In this document: positions 49,675 through 57,502 of the stretch, piece after piece
Numbering within the stretch: the stretch's first letter is position 1
How the letters are laid out: the number at the start of each line of letters is the position of its first letter
Origin: Acidobacteriota bacterium
Lineage (GTDB): Bacteria; Acidobacteriota; UBA6911
Assembly: GCA_012729555.1 (NCBI GenBank)
Contig: JAAYCX010000010.1
Span: 124,001 to 188,000 of the forward strand
Direction: 5' to 3'
DNA length: 64,000 nucleotides
Notes under the pieces: generated by a model
What the model saw: only the letters and a program-made list of their open reading frames with translations
What the model was told of the DNA's origin: nothing
The model's database searches: none
Made by a program: the position numbers and the translations under genes

Positions 49675-50020
49675 ATATATCTCCAAGTATATTATCAAGT
49701 ATATCGAGAAAAGCGGAAATGAAAAGGTGTTTTTGCCCGAAACAAACAGACATAAGGGCTGGATTTGCTGGTTCGCAACCCAAGGAGGCCGAAGGTCAAT
49801 AGGCGGGTATTGGGCTGGTCGCGAGGGCATCTGCTCTTTGTGGTCCTCGTCCCGTGCTTTCGGGAATCATGATGCCCGTGAGAAGGGCGACCGGAGTCCT
49901 TCAATCGCCCTTTATCGAGAGACGGATCCTTCGATGTCGGTGACAGTTCGATGCTATAGAATGGTCATGAAACCGGTGCTATCAAAAGACTTGGTAAACG
50001 GTCCAGCCGAGGGTACGGTC
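49675..50020. other. Divergent spacer between two toxin-antitoxin pairs
   Basis: About 350 bases. Near the left end are two caagtatat direct repeats spaced by 12 bases. The right end (49961-50020) encodes MKPVLSKDLVNG in frame with the next antitoxin, a probable duplicated start. No gene was found in the middle; ORFs there lack protein character. Confidence 0.55.
49684..49704 (-). promoter_or_regulatory. Paired direct repeats, probable antitoxin operator
   Basis: Two caagtatat copies, 12 bases start to start, ten bases before the antitoxin ATG at 49674. AT-rich and close to the promoter, as for autoregulated antitoxin genes. Confidence 0.45.
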
Positions 50021-50290
50021 ATGAATAAAAAGTTTTCCAAGGATTTGGTCACTGTCGGTGACTTTGAAATCAACCCCGGCTGTGTGTTGAAGCAGGTCGC
50101 GGCCACTCGCCGCGCGGTCCTGCTGACCATCCAAGGGCGAGGGGTTGCCGTCGTCCAGTCCGTCGCCGAATACGAAAAGTCTGAAGAAGAGCGGGCTTTC
50201 ATGCGCGCCGTCGTCGAGGGACTGGCGGACCTGGAGGTAAAGCGCGAAATCGGTATCCGGGAAGCCAAAGCGCGCCTGGGTCTGGAGTAA
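50021..50290 (+). CDS. Phd/YefM-type antitoxin
   Basis: An 89-residue antitoxin. KFSKDLVTVGDFEINPGCVLKQVAATRRAVLLTIQGRG is the Phd-fold DNA-binding part, then VAVVQSVAEYEKSEEERAFMRAVVEGLAD the toxin-binding helix. The ATG at 50021 follows a gagggt site. An in-frame ATG pair at 49961/49967 gives MKPVLSKDLVNGP, a near copy of the real start (MNKKFSKDLV), suggesting a local duplication. The RelE/ParE-type toxin follows four bases later. Confidence 0.85.
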   Translation: MNKKFSKDLVTVGDFEINPGCVLKQVAATRRAVLLTIQGRGVAVVQSVAEYEKSEEERAFMRAVVEGLADLEVKREIGIREAKARLGLE

Positions 50291-50294
50291 TCCC

Positions 50295-50627
50295 GTGCCT
50301 CGAAGCATCCCCGTCGGATTTGCCGAATCCGCCGTGCGGGATCTGGAGGAATTGCAGGCGTGGTACATCGAGCAGGGTGCGCCGGAAGTCAGCCAGCCGC
50401 TCGCGGCGGGGATATTCCATCGCATTGAAGGACTCCCCGATCATCCGGATATGGGCCGCACGGTTCCGGAATTCAAGCATCCGTTTTTGCGGGAGCTGAT
50501 TCATCCTCCTTCCCGCATGGATTATCGGCGAGATGCCCTGCGCAACAGAATCGTGCGCGTGTGGCGGAACGAGCGACTGCTCAAGCTGCCCCGGGAGGCC
50601 TTTGGGCCGAAAGCGTTTGGAGCATGA
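50295..50627 (+). CDS. RelE/ParE-type toxin
   Basis: A 110-residue toxin with GTG start. FAESAVRDLEELQAWYIEQGAP, IFHRIEGLPDHPDMGRTVPEF, and RNRIVRVWRNERLLKLP are the family helix, loop and final strand. ParE/RelE proteins poison gyrase or cut mRNA at the ribosome. It starts four bases after the antitoxin. The family ends here with an extension of about 15 residues (PREAFGPKAFGA). Confidence 0.88.
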   Translation: MPRSIPVGFAESAVRDLEELQAWYIEQGAPEVSQPLAAGIFHRIEGLPDHPDMGRTVPEFKHPFLRELIHPPSRMDYRRDALRNRIVRVWRNERLLKLPREAFGPKAFGA

Positions 50628-50745
50628 ACGGGTCGCTGAAAGTTTGACAAAAGCGGCATTTTATTTGAATATTGCGATACCATCTTGGTTATCTGTGCAG
50701 CGCGGGTCCATATTTCGGCAGACTTTTGCAACCGGAGTGAAGAGA

Positions 50746-53229
50746 GTGAAACGAATGAGCCTGTTCCTGTCGTCCATCCTGGGTTTCGCGCTTTTGGCCG
50801 CTGGCGCTGATCTGTCCGAGGCTCCGGCCGAAGAACTGATGGCGGTTTATAACGAGCTGCGCGCCATCCATGCCGGCACCGAAGTAGCCGAAACGGAAAA
50901 TGTCGTCTTCCAACGCGATTCGGCCACCTTCACCTTTCTCAGCGGCCGGATCACTTTTGCCGCGCCCGTTGGCGGGCATATTCTCGCCGCCCATTTCCGG
51001 GGCGAAGGCACCTTCGAGTTGCAGCCACCCTCGGATATCGACCGGAGACAGATGGCGCGATACACCGGTAGCCCTTATCTGAAGGACACCTTTCAGGAAG
51101 CCGTCTTCTTCTTTACCGACGACAGCATGGAGGAGCTCGACAGGCTCGTTACCCGGCGGCCGGTGCAGGCGGCGGGGGATCCCCTGATTGAGGCCTCCCG
51201 GAAGCGGTACGGAGAACAATTCAACGACTGGGTGGACAACCGGCGCCGGGGAAACCCCGTCATGCGCAACCTCGCGGCGCGGATGCTCTCCGACCTCACC
51301 GACAGCGGCAGCAGGGGGTTTTTCCTCGCCGATTTCAAGGCGAAGGATCAAGGCGATCTGCTCTATCACATCAGCTGGAACCGCGATTCGCTGCTGCTTC
51401 CCGCCGCCGGCCGTGGCGAGGAGGTCACCCTGCTCCACGTGAATCCGGGAAACTATTACGAGTGGGTGGCGGGATTCCATCTCGCGTCCGAGTATTCCGG
51501 AGGGACGGTCGCAGACCATCACACTCTCCTCGCGGACTGCGAGTCGATGGAGATTGAACTGGATCTCACCCGGGACAATCGCGTCTCGGCCGCCGTGAAG
51601 ATGGAATTTGCCGTCGCAGCCCCCGTCCGGGTCGTTCCCTTTCATCTCAACGGCGTCCTGCGCATCGGCTCCATCGAAGACGGCAGCGGGGCCAGGCTCG
51701 CCTTCATCCAGGAGGCGCGTGATCTCGACAGTGACCCCTGGCTCATTCTTCCGAAGCCTGCCGGGCCGGGAGAGAAGTACACGATCACGATGGCCTACCT
51801 GGAAGACTCGACCGGGGACAGCCAGATCGTGCATCGCGAGGGAAGGGGACTGTATTATGTCACGTCCCGTGAATCGTGGATCCCCGGGTTCGGAGCGTTC
51901 AACGACAGGACCCATTTCAGGCTGCGTGCTCGTTCTCCCAAAAAGTTCCAATTCGTCGCCAGTGGCGCACGGATCTCGTCCGAGACCGTCAAGGACGAAC
52001 GGATCACCGTCTGGCAGTCCGAGATCCCTTTCTGTGTTTTTGGGTTCAACTATGGGGAATTCGTGGATTCGTCGCAGAAAGTGGCCAATCTTGAGGTCAC
52101 CGCCTATGCCGGCAAGGAGGTGCCGGATGAGCTCAAGGGAGTTCAGGCCGGGCTGTCGCTGATCGAACTGGCGGACCAGCGGCGTCGTCTGAGCGAATCG
52201 TCGGAGCCGCTCGTTCATGGAATCATGACGGGGGGGTTCAGTACGGCGGCGAACGTCAAACACGCCGCGAGCGTCAGCATGCAGGCTTTCCGGCTTTGCG
52301 AGATCCTCTACGGCCCGCTTCCCTTCAAGGCGGTATCGATCACCGAACAGCCCGTGCGCGGCTTCGGCCAGAGCTGGCCGAACCTGGTTTTCCTGCCCTA
52401 CGACGCTTTCCTGGACGCCACGACGCGCCACAACCTGCAGCTTGCGGTAAGTCCCGAGGATCGCGAATTCTACAACCTGATCGCGGTTCACGAGATGGCG
52501 CACCAGTGGTGGGGGCACCTGGTCGGATGGAAGACCTATCATGACCAGTGGCTTTCCGAAGGATTCGCCGAACACGCGGCGGCCCTTTACCTGCGCCAGC
52601 TCGATCCGAAGCAATGGAGTTCCTACTGGGATCTGCGCCGGAACTGGCTGCTCTCCAAGAACAATTCGGGTTACCGGCCGGTCGATGCCGGACCCATCTG
52701 GTTGAATCATCAGCTCGACGAATATGATCAGCCCGGAAACTCGCGCCTCATCTATTACAAGGGCGCCTATGTCCTCGAAATGCTGCGCGCGCTCATGTTC
52801 ACCAACAAGGAGAAGGACGACCGCTTCATCGCCATGATGCGCGATTTTGCCAGGAGTCATGCGGAACAGAATGCTTCCACGAAGGACTTCCAGCGGATCG
52901 TCGAAAAGCACATGGAGGAGCCCATGGACTGGTTTTTCAACCAGTGGGTCTACGGCTCCGAAATCCCGCGCTACACCTTCAGCTACAAGCTCTCCGATGC
53001 GGGCGCCGGGCAGACCGAACTGGCGATGACGCTCGTGCAGTCGGACGTCTCCAGCGATTTCCGGATGCGGCTGCCGCTGTTTGCCCTCGTCGATGGCACC
53101 CAGCGCTATCTCGGTAACATCCAGATCAACGGCACCGAGCCGTACAACGCGGTCGTCAAGCTGCCCATGAAGCCGGAAAAGGTACTGCTGGACCCCGACC
53201 ACAGCATCCTGGCCGAGATCCGGCAATAG
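50746..53229 (+). CDS. Exported M1-family aminopeptidase
   Basis: An 827-residue zinc aminopeptidase. The GTG at 50746 follows a ggagtgaag site and begins a signal peptide (VKRMSLFLSSILGFALLAAGA). The N-terminal ~480 residues are strand-rich and less conserved. Catalytic residues are complete: His582-Glu583-x-x-His586, Glu605 18 residues later (HEMAHQWWGH ... SEGFAEHA), and a Tyr-rich YYKGAYVLEMLR loop. No GAMEN-type exopeptidase motif is evident; the corresponding part is VRGFGQSWPNL, so substrate range may differ. It lies inside the toxin-antitoxin island. Confidence 0.9.
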   Translation: MKRMSLFLSSILGFALLAAGADLSEAPAEELMAVYNELRAIHAGTEVAETENVVFQRDSATFTFLSGRITFAAPVGGHILAAHFRGEGTFELQPPSDIDRRQMARYTGSPYLKDTFQEAVFFFTDDSMEELDRLVTRRPVQAAGDPLIEASRKRYGEQFNDWVDNRRRGNPVMRNLAARMLSDLTDSGSRGFFLADFKAKDQGDLLYHISWNRDSLLLPAAGRGEEVTLLHVNPGNYYEWVAGFHLASEYSGGTVADHHTLLADCESMEIELDLTRDNRVSAAVKMEFAVAAPVRVVPFHLNGVLRIGSIEDGSGARLAFIQEARDLDSDPWLILPKPAGPGEKYTITMAYLEDSTGDSQIVHREGRGLYYVTSRESWIPGFGAFNDRTHFRLRARSPKKFQFVASGARISSETVKDERITVWQSEIPFCVFGFNYGEFVDSSQKVANLEVTAYAGKEVPDELKGVQAGLSLIELADQRRRLSESSEPLVHGIMTGGFSTAANVKHAASVSMQAFRLCEILYGPLPFKAVSITEQPVRGFGQSWPNLVFLPYDAFLDATTRHNLQLAVSPEDREFYNLIAVHEMAHQWWGHLVGWKTYHDQWLSEGFAEHAAALYLRQLDPKQWSSYWDLRRNWLLSKNNSGYRPVDAGPIWLNHQLDEYDQPGNSRLIYYKGAYVLEMLRALMFTNKEKDDRFIAMMRDFARSHAEQNASTKDFQRIVEKHMEEPMDWFFNQWVYGSEIPRYTFSYKLSDAGAGQTELAMTLVQSDVSSDFRMRLPLFALVDGTQRYLGNIQINGTEPYNAVVKLPMKPEKVLLDPDHSILAEIRQ

Positions 53230-53280
53230 CCGGAGCAGGCGGCATACGCGGGATCGGCGACGGGTGAAGCGACAAAAGCA

Positions 53281-54087
53281 TCATTTGCGGGCTGAAAGCA
53301 ATCCGGACAGGTTCTCCCTGGTCAGGAGGGAAGCGTCCTGAGGGTGTTCCAGGAAGGGCTGGACGTCGCCGGCGATGTCCTTGATGTCGATGGACGCCAG
53401 GCGCCGGATCACCAGGCTCTGCCACTCGCGGGCATCGTATTTGGCCGGACGATGAGTCTGGTCCAGGGCGTTCTGAAGCAAGGGGAGGTTCGGTTCAACC
53501 GGCGGGCGTTGCGACAGATACCACAGCAGGTCGTACCAGTCGCGGCCCTTGACGTATTTGCGCGTGATGGCCGCATGAAGCTTGCCCGCCATCATGGACG
53601 GCAGATCGTAGTGCTGGACGAGAAAAGTCACCGTGCGCGTGATGATGGTTTTTTCACACCGGGCGCCTCCGGGCGGTCGGGTGTCGATTTCCAGCTTGAT
53701 GGCCAGTTTCTGCCCCGGCGCTCCGGAAATGCCGGTGTCATAAAGAATCCCTGCCAGCCTGACCCATCCGGTATGAATGGTCGTGCTGTCGTTCCAGGTG
53801 ACGTGGGGATCGAAGCCCGCCAGGGAGAGATCGCGTTTGATCTTGGCCATCCACTCCATGCCCGCATAGCCGTTTTCAGACTCCAGCGAGAAATCGAGAT
53901 CTTCCGAATAGCGCGGCAGGTTATGGAGAAAGCGCAGCGCGGTGCCGCCGACGAATGCCAGGTTGCGGAAAGCCTCGCACTCATGCAGAGAGCGCAGGAT
54001 GAGCGTCTGCAGGTATTCGCGCAGCAGGTTGAGTCCCTGCCCCGGGTCTTTCGTTCCACGTACGAGCGACAGCGCCTGCTCCTTCAT
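53281..54087 (-). CDS. AbiEii-type nucleotidyltransferase toxin
   Basis: A 268-residue protein of the type IV toxin AbiEii/DUF1814 family. LAFVGGTALRFLHNLPRYSEDLDFSLES is the GG(T/S)-x(n)-DxD nucleotidyltransferase site (here EDLDF) and KLEIDTRPPG supplies the third acidic residue; KLHAAITRKYVKGRDWYDLLW is the conserved KxxA-RxxxRDxxDL block. Such toxins modify tRNA or use GTP and stop growth. It overlaps the antitoxin-like gene by four bases, as usual. Confidence 0.92.
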   Translation of the reverse strand: MKEQALSLVRGTKDPGQGLNLLREYLQTLILRSLHECEAFRNLAFVGGTALRFLHNLPRYSEDLDFSLESENGYAGMEWMAKIKRDLSLAGFDPHVTWNDSTTIHTGWVRLAGILYDTGISGAPGQKLAIKLEIDTRPPGGARCEKTIITRTVTFLVQHYDLPSMMAGKLHAAITRKYVKGRDWYDLLWYLSQRPPVEPNLPLLQNALDQTHRPAKYDAREWQSLVIRRLASIDIKDIAGDVQPFLEHPQDASLLTRENLSGLLSARK

Positions 54088-54731
54088 AGGGTCACCGTCC
54101 CTTTCTCTTCCGCGGCCGTCACGGCTAGCCAGCGTTCAAGGGCCCGATGCAGACGCGGACTCCGGAACCGATCGGCATAGGCCTGAAGCTTGTCCCTGTC
54201 TGCCTGCTGGCAGTGCTGGTAGCGCGTTTCCTCCAGGCGCGCGCGCGTCCACTCGCCGGGGGTGAGATGCCAGTGGTCCAGCAGCGCCTTTTCGGGTTCG
54301 GCGATCCACAGGGAGCGGTCGCCGTAGGGGACCGCGGCATATCCAAAAAACGCCTCCTGTTTGATATGGCGATATTCGAAAACGCCGAACGCGTTGTCGA
54401 AACGGCGGGGAACCCGGGAGGTCGCGCTGGTCAGCCATACGACTCTCTCGGGGATCATGTCGTAGAAGCCCAGGGCCCACACGCCGCTCAGATAGGAGGG
54501 CCGGTAGAGCTGATTGGCCAGGCTTGCCGGCAGCACGGTTGCGCCGCGGTAGGCGTCGGGGAGCGTGTAGATACCGCGACGCAGGCCCATGATCCTGCCG
54601 TCACTCATCCACCGGGATAACTGGACCCGGATGGCTTCGCGCGGTTCGTCGAAGGCCTGGACAAGCAAAGGCAGATCAAAGCATTCCATGGAGCCGACTA
54701 ACTCGACCAGCGACCCATACTTCATATACAA
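54084..54731 (-). CDS. AbiEi-type antitoxin/transcriptional repressor
   Basis: A 215-residue protein of the AbiEi type. The N-terminal part (PLLVQAFDEPREAIRVQLSRWMSDGRI) is a winged helix that binds DNA, and the rest (PDAYRGATVLPASLANQLYRPSYLS) is the antitoxin domain seen in abiE loci. Two in-frame ATGs are possible, 54731 and 54725; the second is clear of the operator. An 11-bp perfect inverted repeat spans 54727-54758, so the repressor would cover its own start. AbiEi proteins are known to autoregulate through inverted repeats. Confidence 0.85.
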   Translation of the reverse strand: MYMKYGSLVELVGSMECFDLPLLVQAFDEPREAIRVQLSRWMSDGRIMGLRRGIYTLPDAYRGATVLPASLANQLYRPSYLSGVWALGFYDMIPERVVWLTSATSRVPRRFDNAFGVFEYRHIKQEAFFGYAAVPYGDRSLWIAEPEKALLDHWHLTPGEWTRARLEETRYQHCQQADRDKLQAYADRFRSPRLHRALERWLAVTAAEEKGTVTL

Positions 54732-54758
54732 TAATTAACATAAATGATAATTATTGTA
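54727..54758 (-). promoter_or_regulatory. Inverted-repeat operator of the AbiE pair
   Basis: TACAATAATTA at 54727-54737 and its exact complement TAATTATTGTA at 54748-54758, ten bases apart, on the start of the AbiEi-type gene. AT-rich in a GC-rich genome. Confidence 0.65.
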
Positions 54759-54827
54759 AACAAAAACGGTGTTTTGGGGAGCGTGACACCTTGAATACTT
54801 CCCGGGAAGCCGGGCTTCGCCGGATGT

Positions 54828-55034
54828 TTGCTGGCGAAGATTTTGCAGGCGGTGGCCATTGACGAGGAGACGCTCGAGGCCGGGTGCGAATATGCACGGC
54901 GGCACCGGACGACGCTCAGTGCGCTGGTGCGCGAGCTGCTGAGAATAACTGTTCTTACCGATCGAAGGGCCGCGGTAACGGAGATGTTCCGGTTGATGGA
55001 TGAGCACCCGGGCAATCTTGTGCATAAGCCTTGA
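54828..55034 (+). CDS. Orphan ribbon-helix-helix protein
   Basis: A 68-residue frame with TTG start. AVAIDEETLEAGCEYARRHRTTLSALVRELLRI is the strand and two helices of a ribbon-helix-helix antitoxin (DUF6364-like). The N-terminal end looks trimmed compared with the family (which begins near the strand), and no partner toxin follows. It may be a decayed antitoxin. The start has no good ribosome site. Confidence 0.5.
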   Translation: MLAKILQAVAIDEETLEAGCEYARRHRTTLSALVRELLRITVLTDRRAAVTEMFRLMDEHPGNLVHKP

Positions 55035-55105
55035 GGGGGGGCGCCGGCACCAGCGCCGGCGCCGCCCCCCACGCCCAGGATCCCGAGGGTTCGGGGAAAG
55101 CGGGG

Positions 55106-56092
55106 CTATTTGAAGTAGAGTTTGTTCTGGTTCCGGATCTCGTCCATGATGCAGTCGTTGACGCCGGGAAAGATGCTGCCTTCCCCCCCGTAGGTCAGGC
55201 AGGGGATGAACATTCCGCCTTCATGATATTCCTTGCACGCGCGGGCGACCTCGGCGCGCACGGTCTCCTCGGTCCAGTCCTCGCGGTCGACGATGGAGGC
55301 GTCGATCCCCCCCATGAGCGTGAGCTTGTAATCGGTGTCCTTCTTGACCTGCTGGATGTCGTTGGAAGGCAGGATCCCCTCCCAGATGTCGATGCCGACG
55401 TCCACCATGTCCCTGGCGATCGGCTGGCAGAAGGAGTCGGCGTGGTGCATCGTGATGACGCCGTGCTTTTTCATCAGGCCGTAGATCTCCTTGTAGGGTT
55501 CCTTGAAGAACTCGCGCCAGACGTCGGGGTGCATGAACAGGGCGTGCTTGGCCCCCCAGTCGTCGTGGAAATTCATGACGTCGGGGTGCAGGTTGTCGAC
55601 GAGGATCTGGATCTGCTGCAGCTTCCAGTCCTTGATGTAGGCGGTCAGCTCGTGCATCGCCTCCGGCTCCTCCAGGAGATTCATGAGCGTGTCCTCGAAC
55701 CCCATAAGGAAGTGGAGCTGTTCGAAGACCCCCGTCGGGAGCCAGACATGGACGAACTTGCCTTCCGCCCGGATCTTCTCGGCGTCGGCCTTGGCCTGGG
55801 TCCAGTCCAGCTCGAGCGCGTAGAGGTCGGGGGCCTTGACGTATTCGCGCCACCGGGTCACGTCGGGGCAGACCTTGGTCTCGGCGTTGACGATGGGCAT
55901 GATCCCGGGCTCGTTCTTCCCCCAGTAGATCTTCACGCCCCAGGGATTGATGGCCTCCCCCCCGGGAGCCACGTTGAACAGGTGGTAGAAGACCGGGTCC
56001 CATACCTGCGGGAAGGGTTCCCACTCGTTGACGAAGGCGTCGGGCTTGCCGTTTTTCATGGTTTCCAGGACATTCTGTTTCAAAGACAGCAT
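55106..56092 (-). CDS. Uroporphyrinogen decarboxylase-family (MtaA/corrinoid methyltransferase-like) protein
   Basis: A 328-residue TIM-barrel protein of the URO-D superfamily, the branch used by cobalamin- or coenzyme M-linked methyltransferases. The N-terminal block is ERPDA-like (LETMKNGKPDAFVNEWEP), then NFHDDWGAKHALFMHPDVW, VITMHHADSFCQPIARDMVDVGIDIWEGI (HHxDSFC for Zn) and LMGGIDASIVDR. Members in anaerobes demethylate O- or N-methyl compounds with a corrinoid partner; none is encoded nearby. The ATG at 56092 follows aaggag with seven-base spacing. It is downstream of the small Cys-rich protein on the same strand. Confidence 0.85.
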   Translation of the reverse strand: MLSLKQNVLETMKNGKPDAFVNEWEPFPQVWDPVFYHLFNVAPGGEAINPWGVKIYWGKNEPGIMPIVNAETKVCPDVTRWREYVKAPDLYALELDWTQAKADAEKIRAEGKFVHVWLPTGVFEQLHFLMGFEDTLMNLLEEPEAMHELTAYIKDWKLQQIQILVDNLHPDVMNFHDDWGAKHALFMHPDVWREFFKEPYKEIYGLMKKHGVITMHHADSFCQPIARDMVDVGIDIWEGILPSNDIQQVKKDTDYKLTLMGGIDASIVDREDWTEETVRAEVARACKEYHEGGMFIPCLTYGGEGSIFPGVNDCIMDEIRNQNKLYFK

Positions 56093-56127
56093 TCGGATTC
56101 TCCTTGTTCCGTTAAAAGGGCGTTCAC

Positions 56128-56151
56128 GTGCCGGCCGCTGCGGGCCGGCAC
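56128..56151 (-). terminator. Hairpin in the spacer of the minus-strand gene group
   Basis: A perfect 9-bp stem (56128-56136 with 56143-56151, gtgccggcc and complement) with a six-base loop. On the minus strand the T-run (ctttta) comes ~11 bases later, so it is a weak terminator or attenuator. Confidence 0.4.
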
Positions 56152-56223
56152 GGGCGATCTTATTACGATCGGGCGGGGATTTCACGCACTATCCCGCGGT
56201 CGTGTGCGGCCGGCGGAGCGGGG

Positions 56224-56418
56224 TCAGTCGAACTTCCCGGCCGGGAAACGGTAGGCCTCGACCAGCGCCTTCTTCTCCTCCGGGGGGAGCGACTTCATGT
56301 AGGCCTTCCACCCGGGGCAGAAATTGGCGTGCCAGCGCCATAAACGGCCCAGGAGGGATTTTGGCTTCGCGTCGTAGCGGGCGCGAAAGCTGCAGGTGGA
56401 ACATCCCGGCTCACTCAT
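56224..56418 (-). CDS. Small Cys-rich conserved protein
   Basis: A 64-residue protein, MSEPGCSTCSFRARYDAKPK then LLGRLWRWHANFCPGWKAYM. It has CxxC and a third Cys and a WRWH segment. From memory near-identical small proteins occur in many anaerobes (Desulfobacterota, Clostridia). It overlaps the hydrolase stop by eight bases, so it is coupled to it. No known function; metal or Fe-S binding possible. Confidence 0.7.
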   Translation of the reverse strand: MSEPGCSTCSFRARYDAKPKSLLGRLWRWHANFCPGWKAYMKSLPPEEKKALVEAYRFPAGKFD

Positions 56419-57370
56419 GACCCTTTTCCTCCTTTTGTGCCTGCGTACCAGGGGCCCGATGTTCGGCGACCAGCCCCCGATCGGCGAGCCAGGCGGCCAG
56501 GGCCGACGGCCAGGCGGAAGCCAGGCCGAAGCCGGGGCGCATCCCGATCCCGTGCGGGGCGGAGGGGACGACATGGAGGGCGAAGGGGCGGTCGTGGCGC
56601 GCCATCGCCAGGGCGAAATGAAGGCTGTTCTCCACCGGGACGGCCTCGTCATCGGCGGAGTGGAAGAGGAACACCGGCGGCGTGTCCGCGGTTACCTGGC
56701 GCTCGAGCGACAGCTTCGCGATCGTCTCCGGCGCCGGGGAGTCCCCCAGAAGGTTGGCGCGCGATCCGTTGTGGGTAAGGGGATCGGACATGGTGACGAC
56801 GGGGTAGGCGAGAACCGAAAAGTCGGGCCGGGCCGAAACCTTGTCGAGCGCCCCCCCGGTGAGCGCGTCGGGGGAGGCGTAGAGCGTCGTCGCCATCGCG
56901 GCCGTGTGTCCGCCGGCGGAAAAGCCCAGGATCCCGATTTTTGCGGGGTCGATCCCGCGCTCTGCGGCGCTCGCGCGCAGGAAGCGGATCGCCAGGGCCG
57001 CGTCCTGCAGCGGCGCGGGATACCCGAATTCCCGGAGGCGGTACTTGAGGACGTAGGCGTCGATCCCGAGGGCGTTGAACCAGCGCGCGACCTCGTACCC
57101 TTCCTTCACGATCGCCAGGATGGAGTAGCCGCCGCCGGGGCAGAGGACCACGGCCGGCCGCGGCGCGTTCCCGAGGGTGGACCGGAAGACACCCAGGCTC
57201 GGATGACGCACGTTCGACACGCGCTCGTTTTCGAACCGCTCCGTTTCGGTGTCCCCGGGCGCCGGGGGCGCGAGCTGGATCCATTCTGCGGGCCGCTCCG
57301 CCCCGCGGCCGGAAGGGACCGCGAGGGCCCCGAACGCCAGCAGGACGACGGCTGGAAATTTCATCTTCAT
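56411..57370 (-). CDS. Exported alpha/beta hydrolase (esterase/dienelactone-type)
   Basis: A 319-residue hydrolase. Signal peptide at ~1-22 (MKMKFPAVVLLAFGALAVPSG). AVVLCPGGGYSILAIVKEG is the oxyanion segment (HGGG-like replaced by PGGGY), ILGFSAGGHTAAMA the nucleophile elbow, and VFLFHSADDEAVPVENS the Asp strand; the His is near DRPFALHVVPSAPHGIG. This matches the BD-FAE/acetylxylan-esterase-like group. The ATG at 57370 follows ggagg. Substrate unknown. Confidence 0.88.
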   Translation of the reverse strand: MKMKFPAVVLLAFGALAVPSGRGAERPAEWIQLAPPAPGDTETERFENERVSNVRHPSLGVFRSTLGNAPRPAVVLCPGGGYSILAIVKEGYEVARWFNALGIDAYVLKYRLREFGYPAPLQDAALAIRFLRASAAERGIDPAKIGILGFSAGGHTAAMATTLYASPDALTGGALDKVSARPDFSVLAYPVVTMSDPLTHNGSRANLLGDSPAPETIAKLSLERQVTADTPPVFLFHSADDEAVPVENSLHFALAMARHDRPFALHVVPSAPHGIGMRPGFGLASAWPSALAAWLADRGLVAEHRAPGTQAQKEEKGHE

Positions 57371-57471
57371 GTCAGGGCCTCCATGCGACTGCGCCGTCCG
57401 ATTGCGCCGATCGGTCGGTTTCCCGGGACATCGGTATTGTCACGAAAGAGGAGGGAAATTGCAATACGATG

Positions 57472-57477
57472 TATACT
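57472..57477 (+). promoter_or_regulatory. Possible -10 box of the NCS2 permease gene
   Basis: TATACT 26 bases before the ATG at 57503. There is no good -35 at standard spacing, so it is only a candidate. Confidence 0.3.
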
Positions 57478-57502
57478 GTCGGGTTCAGCGTGAGGGGGCG
57501 CG

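Noticed and set aside
50689-53226. An 845-codon frame antisense to the M1 aminopeptidase
   Set aside because: No domain or ribosome site; the sense gene has HExxH-x18-E.
57371-57502. Purine riboswitch before the NCS2 permease
   Set aside because: The spacer is short and lacks the conserved three-way-junction loop sequences.
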